Notes under the pieces: generated by a model
The model's input: only the letters and a program-made list of their open reading frames with translations
Told to the model about the DNA's origin: nothing
The model's database searches: none
DNA from: Nocardioides currus
GTDB taxonomy: Bacteria; Actinomycetota; Actinomycetes; Propionibacteriales; Nocardioidaceae
Assembly (NCBI RefSeq): GCF_003057875.1
Contig: NZ_PYXZ01000001.1
Location: 62,001 to 126,000, forward strand
DNA: 64,000 bases
Direction: 5' to 3'
Position numbers and translations under genes: made by a program
Part shown: piece after piece, positions 37,621-48,118 of the stretch
Layout of the letters: each line of letters begins with the position of its first letter
Position numbering within the stretch: position 1 is the stretch's first letter

Positions 37621-38394
37621 ATGACTGCCGTCACCGTCCACCACGTCGTCACCGGCCGCGACGACGCTCCCGTCGTCGTCCTGTCCAACTCCATGGGCGC
37701 CGACCTCCGCATGTGGGACGGCGTGCTCGGCGCCCTCGAGGAGCACTTCCGCGTGGTCCGCTACGACACCCGCGGGCACGGCCAGTCGCCCGAGGCGCCC
37801 GGCCCCTACTCCATGGACGACCTGGCCGACGACTACGTCGCGCTGCTCGACACCCTCGGCGTCGACAAGGCGCACCTCGTCGGCCTGTCGCTCGGCGGGA
37901 TGATGGGCATGCGCCTGGCCGCCCGCGACCCCGAGCGGGTCGACCGGCTCGTCCTGCTGTGCACCGGCGCCCACCTCGAGGTCGGCCCCGCCTACACCGA
38001 GCGCGCCGCCCAGGTCCGCGCCCAGGGCACCGGATCCGTGGCCGAGGGCGTGGTCAACCGCTGGTTCACCCCTGCGTACCTCGAGCAGCACCCCGGCATC
38101 CGTGAGCACCACGAGGCGATGTGCGCCGCGACCTCGCCCGAGGGGTACGCCGGTTCGTGCGAGGCCATCGCCGCGATGGACCTGCGCCCCGACCTCGCGC
38201 AGATCACCGCGCCCACCCTGGCGATCGCCGGCGAGGACGACCCGGCGACGCCGCCGGCGTACCTGCGCGAGATCGCCGACGGCGTGGCCGACGGCGCCCT
38301 GGTCGTGGTCCCCGACGCGGCCCATCTCGCCGCCGCCCAGCAGCCGCAGGCCGTGGCCGCTGCCATCCTCGAGCACCTGGGAGCAACCTCATGA
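37621..38394 (+). CDS. pcaD: 3-Oxoadipate enol-lactone hydrolase
   Basis: A 257-residue alpha/beta hydrolase that opens 3-oxoadipate enol-lactone. The nucleophile Ser90 lies in GLSLGG, with aspartate in GEDDPATPP near residue 206 and histidine in DAAHL near 235. The N-terminal text [15 protein letters not shown] and [10 protein letters not shown] is typical of PcaD. It follows pcaF by one base and overlaps the CoA-transferase gene by 4 bases (ATGA). It stands alone rather than being fused with PcaC (as PcaL), which fits a route from catechol rather than protocatechuate. Confidence 0.93.
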   Translation: MTAVTVHHVVTGRDDAPVVVLSNSMGADLRMWDGVLGALEEHFRVVRYDTRGHGQSPEAPGPYSMDDLADDYVALLDTLGVDKAHLVGLSLGGMMGMRLAARDPERVDRLVLLCTGAHLEVGPAYTERAAQVRAQGTGSVAEGVVNRWFTPAYLEQHPGIREHHEAMCAATSPEGYAGSCEAIAAMDLRPDLAQITAPTLAIAGEDDPATPPAYLREIADGVADGALVVVPDAAHLAAAQQPQAVAAAILEHLGATS

Positions 38395-39182
38395 GCACGC
38401 GCACCGGCCTCGACAAGGTCGTCCCGAGCGCCGCGGACGCCGTCGCCGACATCGCGCCCGGCTCCAGCCTCGCCGTCGGCGGCTTCGGCCTCGTCGGCAT
38501 CCCGTGGTTCACCATCGCGGCGCTGCTCGACCAAGGCGCCGACGACCTGACCGTTGTCTCCAACAACTGCGGGGTCGACGGAGCCGGTCTCGGCCTGCTG
38601 CTCGAGGCCCGCCGGATCACCCGCGTGATCGCGTCCTACGTCGGGGAGAACAAGGAGTTCGCCCGGCAGTACCTCGCCGGCGAGCTGACCGTCGAGCTCA
38701 CCCCGCAGGGCACCCTGGCCGAGCGCATGCGCGCCGGTGGCGCCGGGATCGGCGCCTTCTTCACCCCGACCGGCGTCGGCACGATGGTCGCCGAGGGCGG
38801 CCTGCCCTGGCGCTACCACCCCGACGGCTCCGTGGCGCTGGCCTCCGAGCCCAAGGAGGTGCGCACCTTCCACGGCACCGAGATGGTGCTCGAGGAGTCG
38901 ATCGTCACCGACGTCGCGATCGTGCGCGCCGCGAAGGTCGACCGCGCCGGCAACTGCGTCTTCCACGCCTCGGCCCGCAACTTCAACATCCCCGCTGCGA
39001 TGAGCGGACGGCTGACGATCGTCGAGGCCGAGGAGGTCGTCGAGGTCGGCGAGATCGCTCCCGACGATGTCCACCTGCCCGGTGTCTTCGTCCAGCGCAT
39101 CGTGGAGCTCACGCCCGAGCAGGCCCGCGACAAGGACATCGAGAAGCGGACCACGCGCCCGCGAGAGGAGGTCTCGGCATGA
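38391..39182 (+). CDS. pcaI: 3-Oxoadipate CoA-transferase subunit A
   Basis: A 263-residue alpha subunit of a family I CoA transferase that moves CoA from succinyl-CoA to 3-oxoadipate. Family text: [17 protein letters not shown] near residue 27 (glycine-rich CoA loop), [15 protein letters not shown] near 120, and [15 protein letters not shown] near 170-185. The ATG overlaps the pcaD stop and its own stop overlaps pcaJ, so pcaD, pcaI and pcaJ are translationally coupled. Succinyl-CoA:acetoacetate transferases look alike, but the operon settles the choice. Confidence 0.92.
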   Translation: MSTRTGLDKVVPSAADAVADIAPGSSLAVGGFGLVGIPWFTIAALLDQGADDLTVVSNNCGVDGAGLGLLLEARRITRVIASYVGENKEFARQYLAGELTVELTPQGTLAERMRAGGAGIGAFFTPTGVGTMVAEGGLPWRYHPDGSVALASEPKEVRTFHGTEMVLEESIVTDVAIVRAAKVDRAGNCVFHASARNFNIPAAMSGRLTIVEAEEVVEVGEIAPDDVHLPGVFVQRIVELTPEQARDKDIEKRTTRPREEVSA

Positions 39183-39820
39183 GCTGGAACCGCGACGAGA
39201 TGGCGGCCCGGGCCGCGCTCGAGCTGCACGACGGGGAGTACGTCAACCTCGGCATCGGGCTGCCCACCATGATCCCGGGCCACCTGCCCGCGGACTCGAC
39301 GGTGACGCTGCACGCCGAGAACGGCATCCTCGGCGTCGGCCCGTTCCCCTACGACGACGAGGTCGACCCCGACCTGATCAACGCCGGCAAGCAGACCGTC
39401 ACCGTGCTGCCCGGGGCGTCGTTCTTCGACTCCTCGCTGAGCTTCGCGATGATCCGCGGCGGCCACATCGACACCGCCGTGCTCGGCGGGATGCAGGTCG
39501 CCACCAACGGCGACCTCGCCAACTGGATGGTGCCCGGCTCGATGGTCAAGGGCATGGGCGGGGCGATGGACCTCGTCAGCGGCGCCCGGCGGGTGATCGT
39601 GCTCATGGAGCACGTCGCCCGCAGCGGAGCCCACAAGCTCGTCGCCGACTGCGACCTGCCCCTGACCGGGCGCGGCGTGGTCTCGCGGATCATCACCGAC
39701 CTCGGCGTCCTCGACGTCGCCGGCGACCACTTCGAGCTCGTCGAGCTCGCCCCCGGCGTGAGCGCCGAGGAGATCTCGGAGAAGACCGGCGCCCCGGTCC
39801 GGGTGCCGGTCGGGGTCTGA
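39179..39820 (+). CDS. pcaJ: 3-Oxoadipate CoA-transferase subunit B
   Basis: A 213-residue beta subunit carrying the catalytic glutamate, Glu47 in AENGILG, that forms the CoA thioester intermediate. Further family text: [16 protein letters not shown] near residues 22-37 and [13 protein letters not shown] near 142. It overlaps pcaI by 4 bases and would form the active heteromer with it. The next gene starts one base after its stop with a GTG codon. Confidence 0.93.
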   Translation: MSWNRDEMAARAALELHDGEYVNLGIGLPTMIPGHLPADSTVTLHAENGILGVGPFPYDDEVDPDLINAGKQTVTVLPGASFFDSSLSFAMIRGGHIDTAVLGGMQVATNGDLANWMVPGSMVKGMGGAMDLVSGARRVIVLMEHVARSGAHKLVADCDLPLTGRGVVSRIITDLGVLDVAGDHFELVELAPGVSAEEISEKTGAPVRVPVGV

Positions 39821-39821
39821 G

Positions 39822-40361
39822 GTGTCGGACGTCGACCTGCTGGCCCGCGTGCAGAGGCTGGAGGACCTGCACGCGATCCAGCAGCTGCGCGCGCACTACT
39901 GCCAGGCCCTCGACGAGGGACGCTGGGACGATCTGGTGGACCTCTTCACCCCCGACGGCGCCTTCGTCGGGCTCTCCACCGCGCGCGGTCACGACGAGCT
40001 GCGCACGTTCTTCGCCGACCTCCTGGACGGCCCGCTGTCCGCGTGGTGGCACTTCTCCTCCAACGAGACCGTCGAGCTCGAGATCGACCAGCAGGGCACA
40101 CCCGCCCACGCCGCGACCGGCACGACCTGGCTGGACCAGCCTTGCGTCGTCGACGGTCGCGCCCACATCGCCGCCGGCCGCTACGACGACCGGATGGTGC
40201 GCTGCGACGACGGTCGCTGGCGCTTCACCGAGCGCCGCGTCCGGTTCTTCTTCTGGGTCCCCGGCGACGACGACTGGGCCCCCGGCCGCTACGGCTGGGC
40301 CCCCGCCCGGGCCGCCGCCGACCCCCGCACCCTCGAGCGGCTGGCCGACCACACCGGCTGA
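39822..40361 (+). CDS. SnoaL-like / NTF2-fold protein in the pca operon
   Basis: A 179-residue small cone-shaped-fold protein. Its N-terminus LEDLHAIQQLRAHYCQALDEGRWDDLVDLFTPDGAF is typical of SnoaL-like domains, which include dehydratases, isomerases and ring-hydroxylating-dioxygenase small-subunit relatives. An unusual tryptophan-rich stretch (WAPGRYGWAPARAA) lies near the C-terminus. The GTG start is one base after the pcaJ stop, so it belongs to the operon. The role is unknown; handling a lactone or another ring-cleavage product is possible by context only. Confidence 0.78.
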   Translation: MSDVDLLARVQRLEDLHAIQQLRAHYCQALDEGRWDDLVDLFTPDGAFVGLSTARGHDELRTFFADLLDGPLSAWWHFSSNETVELEIDQQGTPAHAATGTTWLDQPCVVDGRAHIAAGRYDDRMVRCDDGRWRFTERRVRFFFWVPGDDDWAPGRYGWAPARAAADPRTLERLADHTG

Positions 40362-40439
40362 GCCGCCCGCTCCCCCTCCGGTGCCACGATCCCGTGGCGC
40401 CGTACCTAACCCTGCCCACCCCCCCTCGGAGGCATCCCC

Positions 40440-41783
40440 ATGTCCCAGCAGACCCTCGACCCCACGGCCGCCCCGCCGCCCGGGCAGCCCGTCGCCGACC
40501 GCGGCACCCTCGTCCGGGTCAGCAGCGCCGTGCTGCTGGGCTCTGCGCTCGAGTGGTACGACTACTTCCTGTACGGCGCCGCCGCGGCGCTCGTCTTCGG
40601 GCAGGTCTTCTTCCCGAGCGCCTCCGACTCGACCTCGCTCCTGCTGTCGCTGGCCACCTTCGGCGTCGGCTTCGTCGCCCGCCCGATCGGCGCGATGGTC
40701 TTCGGGCACATCGGCGACAAGCACGGACGCCGTCCGGCGCTGATCGCGACCCTGATGCTGATGGGCCTCTCGACCACCGCGATGGCGCTGATCCCGTCGC
40801 ACGCCACCATCGGCATGGCCGCCCCCGTGCTGCTCGTGGTGTGCCGCCTGCTGCAGGGCATGGGCTCGGGCGCGGAGTACAGCGGCGCCTCGGTCTACGC
40901 GGTGGAGTACGCCCCCCGCGGCCGGCGTGGCCTCTTCGGCTCCTTCTCGGCGGCCGGCGTCTACCTCGGTCTCGTCCTGTCCTCCGGCGCGCTGCTGCTC
41001 ACGACGTCGCTGACGACCGAGGCGCAGTTCGCGTCCTGGGGCTGGCGGCTGCCGTTCCTGGCCAGCCTGCTGCTGATCTTCCTGGGCCTGTGGATCCGGC
41101 TGAAGCTGGAGGAGACGCCGGCCTTCGAGGAGGTCACCGACGACGCCGCGCCCGAGAAGGCGCCGCTGCTCACCCTGGTCCGCACCCAGTGGCGCAGCAT
41201 GCTCCTGGTGATGGGCCTGGTCGCCGCCCCGCTCTCGTTCAGCCACCTCTACCAGGTGTTCGCCCTGTCCTACATGGCCGACCACGGCTACGACCGCATC
41301 ACCGGCACCACCGGACTGCTGGTCGCCGGGCTGGTCGTGATGGTCACCGCGCCGCTCGCCGGGATCGCGTCCGACCGGTTCGGCCGGCGCCCGGTGCTGA
41401 TGGTGGGCGCGGTTTACGCCGTCGCGTTCGCCTTCCCCTTCTTCGCCCTCGTCGACACCGGCCGGCCCGCGCTGGCGATGCTCGCCCTCGCGCTGGCCCA
41501 GGGCGGCAGCGTCGGCATCATGTTCGGCGTGCAGGGAGTGATCCTCTCCGAGCTGTTCAGCACCGCGAGCCGCTACAGCGGCGCGGCCGTGAGCCGCGAG
41601 TTCGCCGCCATCCTGTTCGGCGGCTTCGCCCCGTTGATCGCGGTCAGCCTCGCGGCCTCGGCCGACGGCGCGTCCTGGCCCGTCGGGTTGTACGTCGTGG
41701 CGCTGGCCGCCATCACCTTCGTCTCGGCCCTCGTCGCCCCCGAGACCTACCGCACCAGCCTCTCGGGCGAGCCCGAGGAGTGA
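40440..41783 (+). CDS. MHS-family MFS transporter, probable aromatic acid uptake
   Basis: A 447-residue inner-membrane symporter with twelve predicted helices. The metabolite:H+ symporter subfamily is indicated by LEWYDYFLYG near residue 38, the loop 2-3 signature GHIGDKHGRRPAL near 88 and GSGAEYSGASVYAVEYAPRGRRG near 142-164. It follows the pca genes by 78 bases and is closed by a strong terminator. MHS members in catabolic clusters carry benzoate, shikimate, ketoglutarate and similar acids; a pathway substrate or 3-oxoadipate is the likely cargo. Confidence 0.9.
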   Translation: MSQQTLDPTAAPPPGQPVADRGTLVRVSSAVLLGSALEWYDYFLYGAAAALVFGQVFFPSASDSTSLLLSLATFGVGFVARPIGAMVFGHIGDKHGRRPALIATLMLMGLSTTAMALIPSHATIGMAAPVLLVVCRLLQGMGSGAEYSGASVYAVEYAPRGRRGLFGSFSAAGVYLGLVLSSGALLLTTSLTTEAQFASWGWRLPFLASLLLIFLGLWIRLKLEETPAFEEVTDDAAPEKAPLLTLVRTQWRSMLLVMGLVAAPLSFSHLYQVFALSYMADHGYDRITGTTGLLVAGLVVMVTAPLAGIASDRFGRRPVLMVGAVYAVAFAFPFFALVDTGRPALAMLALALAQGGSVGIMFGVQGVILSELFSTASRYSGAAVSREFAAILFGGFAPLIAVSLAASADGASWPVGLYVVALAAITFVSALVAPETYRTSLSGEPEE

Positions 41784-41792
41784 GCGGCTGGT

Positions 41793-41842
41793 GGGGAACG
41801 GTCGGGTCGCCGTACGGCCGTCTGGCGACCCAACCGTTCCCC
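41793..41842 (+). terminator. Strong terminator after the MHS transporter gene
   Basis: GGGGAACGGT plus GGGTCGCC pair with GGCGACCC plus ACCGTTCCCC, an 18-bp stem with one bulged base on each side and a loop of about 12. It begins 9 bases after the stop codon and separates the pca operon from the LysR-catBAC unit. No T tract. Confidence 0.75.
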
Positions 41843-41923
41843 AGCTCCTGACAAGGCGCCCGACCAGGGCTAGATTGATCGATTCAACCTCTCAATCGAC
41901 CCAGAATAGGTCTTTGTGCTGGC

Positions 41924-41935
41924 CCAATATTGAGA
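41924..41935. promoter_or_regulatory. Shared 12-mer upstream of the LysR-catBAC operon
   Basis: CCAATATTGAGA is the exact reverse complement of the site in front of pcaF. About 30 bases upstream CTCAAT (41891-41896) forms an inverted partner to its ATTGAG, as expected for a LysR protein contacting two half regions. Confidence 0.6.
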
Positions 41936-41996
41936 CGTAGCGTGAACCAATCGCGCCGCCCGTGAGCGGCGTCACCCCGAGATCGAGGAGGACCGG

Positions 41997-42913
41997 ATGG
42001 AGCTGCGACACCTGCGCTACTTCGCCGCCGTGGCGGAGACCCGCCACTTCGGCCGCGCCGCCGACCGCCTCCACATGGCGCAGCCCGCGCTGTCCCAGTC
42101 GATCCGACAGCTCGAGGCCGAGCTCGGCACCCCGCTGTTCGTCCGCACCACCCGGCAGGTGCGGCTGACGCCGGCCGGTGAGTTCCTCCAGGTCGAGGTG
42201 GCGCGCATCCTCGAGGCGGTGGAGGCCAGCGTCCGTGGCGTACGCCGCATCGCGGACGGCCGCCAGGGCCTGGTGCGCATCGCCTTCACCGGCAGCGCCG
42301 CCCACACCCAGCTGCCCCGCTTCGCCCGCGCCGTCAAGCGCGAGCTGCCCGGGGTCGCCCTGGAGATCCACGCCGACCTGCTCACCCCCGCCCAGGTGGG
42401 CGGCCTGCGCGAGGGCAGCCTCGACGTCGGCGTGCTGCGACCGCCCATGTCCGGCACCGACCTGTCGTCTCGCACCATCGCCTCCGAGCCGCTCGTGCTC
42501 GCCGTCGCCGCCGACCACCGGCTGGCGAGCGAGCCGGCCGTCGCGATGGCCGACCTGCGGGCGGAGCGGTTCGTGCAGTTCGCCGGCGCCGACTCGGCCG
42601 TCAACGACGCCGTCCTCCGCAGCTGTCGCGAGGCCGGGTTCGTCCCCCACCACGAGCACGAGGCGGCTGGCATCTCGGTGCTACTCCCCCTCGTGGCCGC
42701 CGACCTCGGGGTCGCGCTCGTGCCCGCATCGGTGCGTGCGGCGCCCCTGACCGGCGTGGTCTTCCGCGACGTCGTCGACGCCGCGAGCGTCGACCTCGCC
42801 CTGGCCTGGCGCACCGACGAGACCAACCCCGCCGTGCTCGCGGTCCTCCAGGCACTCACCGCGGACACCAGCCCGGACGACTCCCCCACCCCACTCGCCG
42901 ACGAGGTCAGCCG

Positions 42914-42917
<4 letters not shown>
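41997..42917 (+). CDS. LysR family regulator, CatR-like
   Basis: A 306-residue LTTR with the N-terminal helix-turn-helix MELRHLRYFAAVAETRHFGRAADRLHMAQPALSQSIRQLE and an effector domain over residues 90-290. GAGGAGG precedes the ATG by 5 bases. The gene is co-directional and overlaps catB by 4 bases, so regulator and enzyme are made together, which differs from the divergent catR-catB layout of proteobacteria. cis,cis-Muconate is the likely inducer. Its own promoter region carries the 12-mer also found upstream of pcaF, so it may control both operons. Confidence 0.91.
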
Positions 42918-44928
<2,011 letters not shown>

Positions 44929-44933
44929 TCGCG

Positions 44934-45215
44934 ATGCTGTTCCACGTGCGCATGGAGGTCCGCATCCCCCACGACATGGACGCCGAGGTGAAGGCCGACA
45001 TCGTGGCCCGCGAGAAGGCGTTCGCCCAGGAGGTGCAGCGCTCCGGTCGCTGGCCGCACCTGTGGCGCGTCGTCGGGGAGTACGCCAACATCTCGATCTT
45101 CGACGTCGAGTCCAACGACGCCCTGCACGAGCTGTTGTCCGGGCTGCCGCTGTTCCCCTACATGGACATCGCGGTCACGCCGCTGGCCAAGCACCCCAGC
45201 GACGTCAACGCCTGA
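44934..45215 (+). CDS. catC: Muconolactone delta-isomerase
   Basis: A 93-residue small enzyme, the normal length for CatC, converting muconolactone to 3-oxoadipate enol-lactone, the substrate of PcaD. Typical text: MLFHVRMEVRIPHDMDAEVKADIVAREKAFA, with WPHLWRVVGEYANISIFDVESNDALHELLSGLPLFPYM in the centre and VTPLAKHPSD at the end. It begins 5 bases after the catA stop and closes the operon, converging with the AraC-type gene 23 bases later. Confidence 0.95.
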   Translation: MLFHVRMEVRIPHDMDAEVKADIVAREKAFAQEVQRSGRWPHLWRVVGEYANISIFDVESNDALHELLSGLPLFPYMDIAVTPLAKHPSDVNA

Positions 45216-45238
45216 CCCACCCGGCGGTCGTCGGTGGC

Positions 45239-46201
45239 TCAGCCGCCGACGGCCGTGCGGGCGCCGAGACCACCCCGACGGTGCTCCTGTGGGCTCCGCC
45301 CGAACTCCCGCTTGAAGGCGGCACTGAGCGCGAACGGGCTGCCGTAGCCGACCCGGCGCGCGATGGTCGGCAGCGTCGCGTCCGACTCGAGCAGCAGGTC
45401 GGCCGCGAGCTGGAGGCGGCGCTGGGTGAGGTAGGCGATCGGCGGCTGGCCGAGGAGCTCGGTGAAGCGACGGCCGAGGGCAGCGCGGCTCACCCCCACC
45501 CGGTCGGCCAGCTCGCTGACCGTCCAGGCCCGCTCGGGCGCCGCCTCGAGCAGCCCGAGCACCGTGCCGACCACCGGGTCGCCCTGGGCGCGGAACCAAC
45601 CGGGCGCCTCCTCGGCCCGCCCGGCGAACCACGTCCGCAGGGCCGAGATGAGCACGACGTCCAGCAGCCGGTCCAGCACCGCACGCTGCCCGGGCGCGTC
45701 GATCGTCGCCTCCTGCGCGAGCAGGTCGGGCAGCGTCGAGGGCCACGCGTCGCGCCGGAGCACGACCACGTCCGGGAGCGCGGCGAGCAGCGGGCGACCG
45801 GTCTCGCCGGCGTCCTCGTAGGTGCCGGTCAGCAGGACGGTGTCGCCGCGCTCGCCCGGCCCCCACGTCCGCACCCCGCGGCCCCAGACCTCGGCCAGCG
45901 GGCTGCCGTCGGCGGAGCTCGAGCACTCGCCGCCCGGCCCGATCACGATGCTCGGCGGGGTGCTGGGCCGGTCGCAGGCGGTGTAGTGACCGGGCCCGCG
46001 GACGATCGCCAGGTCGCCCGCCCCCAGCTCGTGCCGCTCCCCCGCGTCGGTGAGCAGCCACGCCGTGCCCCGGGTGACGGAGACGACCGCGAGGGCGGCC
46101 TCGTCCTCGATCCGCAGGCTCCAGGGCGGCTCGAGCAGCGACCGCAGCAGGAAGGCGCCGCGCGCTCGCGGCCCCTCCAGCATCACCTCGAGCATGTCCA
46201 C
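45239..46201 (-). CDS. AraC family regulator with a cupin sensor domain
   Basis: A 320-residue regulator. The N-terminal cupin-type domain (residues 1-180, with WSLRIEDEAALAVVSVTRG and HELGAGDLAIVRGPGHY) belongs to the AraC_binding_2/cupin_6 type, and the C-terminal double helix-turn-helix covers about 215-310 (WTVSELADRVGVSRAALGRRFTELLGQPPIAYLTQRRLQLA, IARRVGYGSPFALSAAFKREFGRSP). A GTG start at 46201 is chosen because TAGCGT lies exactly 7 bases upstream; an ATG two codons later is also possible. It may regulate the NAD(P)-binding reductase gene directly upstream on the same strand, as cupin_6 regulators often neighbour their targets. Confidence 0.9.
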   Translation of the reverse strand: MDMLEVMLEGPRARGAFLLRSLLEPPWSLRIEDEAALAVVSVTRGTAWLLTDAGERHELGAGDLAIVRGPGHYTACDRPSTPPSIVIGPGGECSSSADGSPLAEVWGRGVRTWGPGERGDTVLLTGTYEDAGETGRPLLAALPDVVVLRRDAWPSTLPDLLAQEATIDAPGQRAVLDRLLDVVLISALRTWFAGRAEEAPGWFRAQGDPVVGTVLGLLEAAPERAWTVSELADRVGVSRAALGRRFTELLGQPPIAYLTQRRLQLAADLLLESDATLPTIARRVGYGSPFALSAAFKREFGRSPQEHRRGGLGARTAVGG

Positions 46202-46208
46202 GTCGCAG

Positions 46209-46214
46209 ACGCTA
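46209..46214 (-). promoter_or_regulatory. Leaderless -10 hexamer of the AraC-type gene
   Basis: TAGCGT on the minus strand ends 7 bases before GTG 46201 and overlaps the last codons of the upstream reductase gene. Confidence 0.45.
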
Positions 46215-46835
46215 GTACGCCACGGCGACGGCACGACCGACCTCGGCCTCCTCGCCGAGCTCGCGCAGCAGCGCGTGCGCCACGTCAGCGCGGGAGATCT
46301 TGAGGGTGCTCGCGGCCTCGGGCCCGAAGCCGCGCTGGTAGCTGCCGGTCCGGGGGCCGTCGGTGAACGCGGCCGGCCGGACGATCGTCCAGTCGAGGCC
46401 GCTCGCGCGCACGACCTCCTCCTGCCGCTGGTGGTCGGCGTAGGCCTTGCGCAGCAGCAGGCCGAACATCAGGTGCTTCCAGACGAGGTCGAGGTTGGCC
46501 CGGCTGTCGCCGGCTCCCAGCGTGGACTGGACGACCAGGCGCCGTACGCCGCCGGCCTGCATCGCCTCGACGACGGCGCGCGTCCCGGCCTCGCGGACGG
46601 TGCCACGTCGGCCGTCGCCGAGCGCCACGACGACCGCGTCGCGACCCTCCACCGCGGACCGGACCGCGACCGGGTCGAGCACGTCGCCCCCGATGACCTC
46701 GAGCCCCTCCCGCGGCTCGACCTGCTCGGGTCGACGGGTGAGGGCCGTGACGCGATGACCCTCGGCGAGGGCCTGCTGGACGACGTGGCGACCGACCGAG
46801 CCGGTGGCGCCGATGACGGTGAGGTGGAGGGACAT
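46212..46835 (-). CDS. NAD(P)-binding atypical short-chain dehydrogenase
   Basis: A 207-residue Rossmann-fold protein of the NmrA/biliverdin-reductase-B-like group. The dinucleotide motif GATGSVGRHVVQQAL is at residues 9-23, followed by LTRRPEQVEPREGLEVIGGDVLD and VVQSTLGAGDSR, then LDWTIVRPAAFTDGP. Such proteins reduce quinones or flavins or act as redox sensors. AAGGA precedes the ATG. It lies between an AraC-type regulator and a DUF1772 gene, all on the minus strand, a layout common for stress-responsive reductases. The substrate is unknown. Confidence 0.87.
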   Translation of the reverse strand: MSLHLTVIGATGSVGRHVVQQALAEGHRVTALTRRPEQVEPREGLEVIGGDVLDPVAVRSAVEGRDAVVVALGDGRRGTVREAGTRAVVEAMQAGGVRRLVVQSTLGAGDSRANLDLVWKHLMFGLLLRKAYADHQRQEEVVRASGLDWTIVRPAAFTDGPRTGSYQRGFGPEAASTLKISRADVAHALLRELGEEAEVGRAVAVAY

Positions 46836-46886
46836 GACGGTTCCTTCTGTGTGTGGTGGGTGGTGGTGGTCGTGATGGCGGTGGGG

Positions 46887-47384
46887 TCAGCGGACGCGCA
46901 GCAGCGCGACGGAGAGGGCGACGAAGGACCCGGTCGAGGTGACGGTGCGCACGACGTTCCACGGGATCCAGCGCTCCGCGAAGCGGGCCCGGGCCTCGGC
47001 GAGGCCGGAAGAGCCGAGCGCGACGTCCTGGAGCTCGGAGTTGAGCGGCAGGTGCACGACGCCGGTGATGACGAAGGTGACGACCGCGAGGGCGAGCGCC
47101 ACGCCGACCAGGAGGGCCGCGCCCCACTGCCGGTGGCTGAGCAGCATCAGCAGCGCCGCCGCGACGAGGACCGGGCCGAGCGTGAAGGGCACGAGGAACC
47201 ACGGGTTGGTCACCGCCTTGTCGATCGCCTGGAAGGCGCCGACGTAGGTGGTGTCGTCGGTGGCGGCGAGGCCCGTCATGACGGTGTGGGCGAAGGCGGC
47301 GAGGAAGCCCGCCGTGAGCCCGGTCATGACGGTCGCGGTCAGCAGGGTCGGGGTGAGGAGCGTGAGGATCATGCTGTCGAGCAT
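46887..47384 (-). CDS. DUF1772 (anthrone-oxygenase-like) membrane protein
   Basis: A 165-residue membrane protein with four helices (about residues 5-32, 62-80, 86-108 and 138-160). The text GFLAAFAHTVMTGLA, FQAIDKAVTNPWFL, VHLPLNSELQDV and RWIPWNVVRTVTS fits the DUF1772 family, which includes fungal anthrone oxygenases. The polar segment VHLPLNSELQ is the best conserved part. It precedes the NAD(P)-binding reductase gene by 51 bases on the same strand and may act with it. Its activity in bacteria is not established. Confidence 0.83.
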   Translation of the reverse strand: MLDSMILTLLTPTLLTATVMTGLTAGFLAAFAHTVMTGLAATDDTTYVGAFQAIDKAVTNPWFLVPFTLGPVLVAAALLMLLSHRQWGAALLVGVALALAVVTFVITGVVHLPLNSELQDVALGSSGLAEARARFAERWIPWNVVRTVTSTGSFVALSVALLRVR

Positions 47385-47472
47385 GGGCTCGCGGAGAGCG
47401 TCCCGGAATGGTCCTGACGCTCGCCGCCATGCGTCAGACGCTCACCCCACCCGTCGCTGGTTGAATCGACCC

Positions 47473-48078
47473 ATGGACGCAGCAGCCTGGGACGCGAGGT
47501 ACGCCGCCAGCGAGCTCGTCTGGTCGCGTGGACCCAACCAATTCGTGGAGGCGGAGTGCGCCGGGCTGCCACCGGGCCGCGCCGTCGACCTCGCGTGCGG
47601 CGAGGGCCGCAACGCGATCTGGCTGGCGTCGATCGGGTGGGACGTGACTGCGGTCGACTTCTCGCAGGTGGCCCTCGACAAGGGCCGGACCCTGGCCGGT
47701 GATCTGCCCGTCGACTGGGTGTGCGCCGACGCGACCACCTGGACCGGCACGGACCTCGACCTCGCGGTGGTGGCCTACTTCCAGGTGCCGGGCCCGATGC
47801 GACGTACGGCGATCAGGAACCTCGTCTCGTCGCTGCGGACCGGGGGCACGCTGGTCTGGGTCGCGCACGACTCCACCAACCTGACCGAAGGGACCGGCGG
47901 GCCGCAGGACCCCGCCGTGCTGATGACGGCCGAGGACCTGCTGGCCGACCTGTCCGGCCTGGACGTCGAGGTGGTGCGGGCGGGGCGGGTGGCCCGGGTC
48001 GTGACCGCCGACGACCCGCACGGCAGCGAGGTCACCACGACGGCGTGGGACTGCCTGCTGCGGCTCGTGAGGCGCTAG
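47473..48078 (+). CDS. Class I SAM-dependent methyltransferase (TehB-like)
   Basis: A 201-residue methyltransferase. The N-terminus AAWDARYAASELVWSRGPNQFVEAECAGLPPGRAVDLACGEGRNAIWLA is typical of the TehB/thiopurine-methyltransferase-like group; the SAM motif VDLACGEGRN lies at residues 37-46, followed by VTAVDFSQVALDKG. Relatives methylate tellurite, selenite or thiol compounds, but many are unassigned. A TTGAAT sequence ends 6 bases before the ATG. It is divergent from the DUF1772 gene and followed by an aromatic-acid-exporter-like gene. Confidence 0.87.
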   Translation: MDAAAWDARYAASELVWSRGPNQFVEAECAGLPPGRAVDLACGEGRNAIWLASIGWDVTAVDFSQVALDKGRTLAGDLPVDWVCADATTWTGTDLDLAVVAYFQVPGPMRRTAIRNLVSSLRTGGTLVWVAHDSTNLTEGTGGPQDPAVLMTAEDLLADLSGLDVEVVRAGRVARVVTADDPHGSEVTTTAWDCLLRLVRR

Positions 48079-48118
48079 CCCTGCTCGTCGGGCGTCACCA
48101 GGCTGGCATGCTCGACGG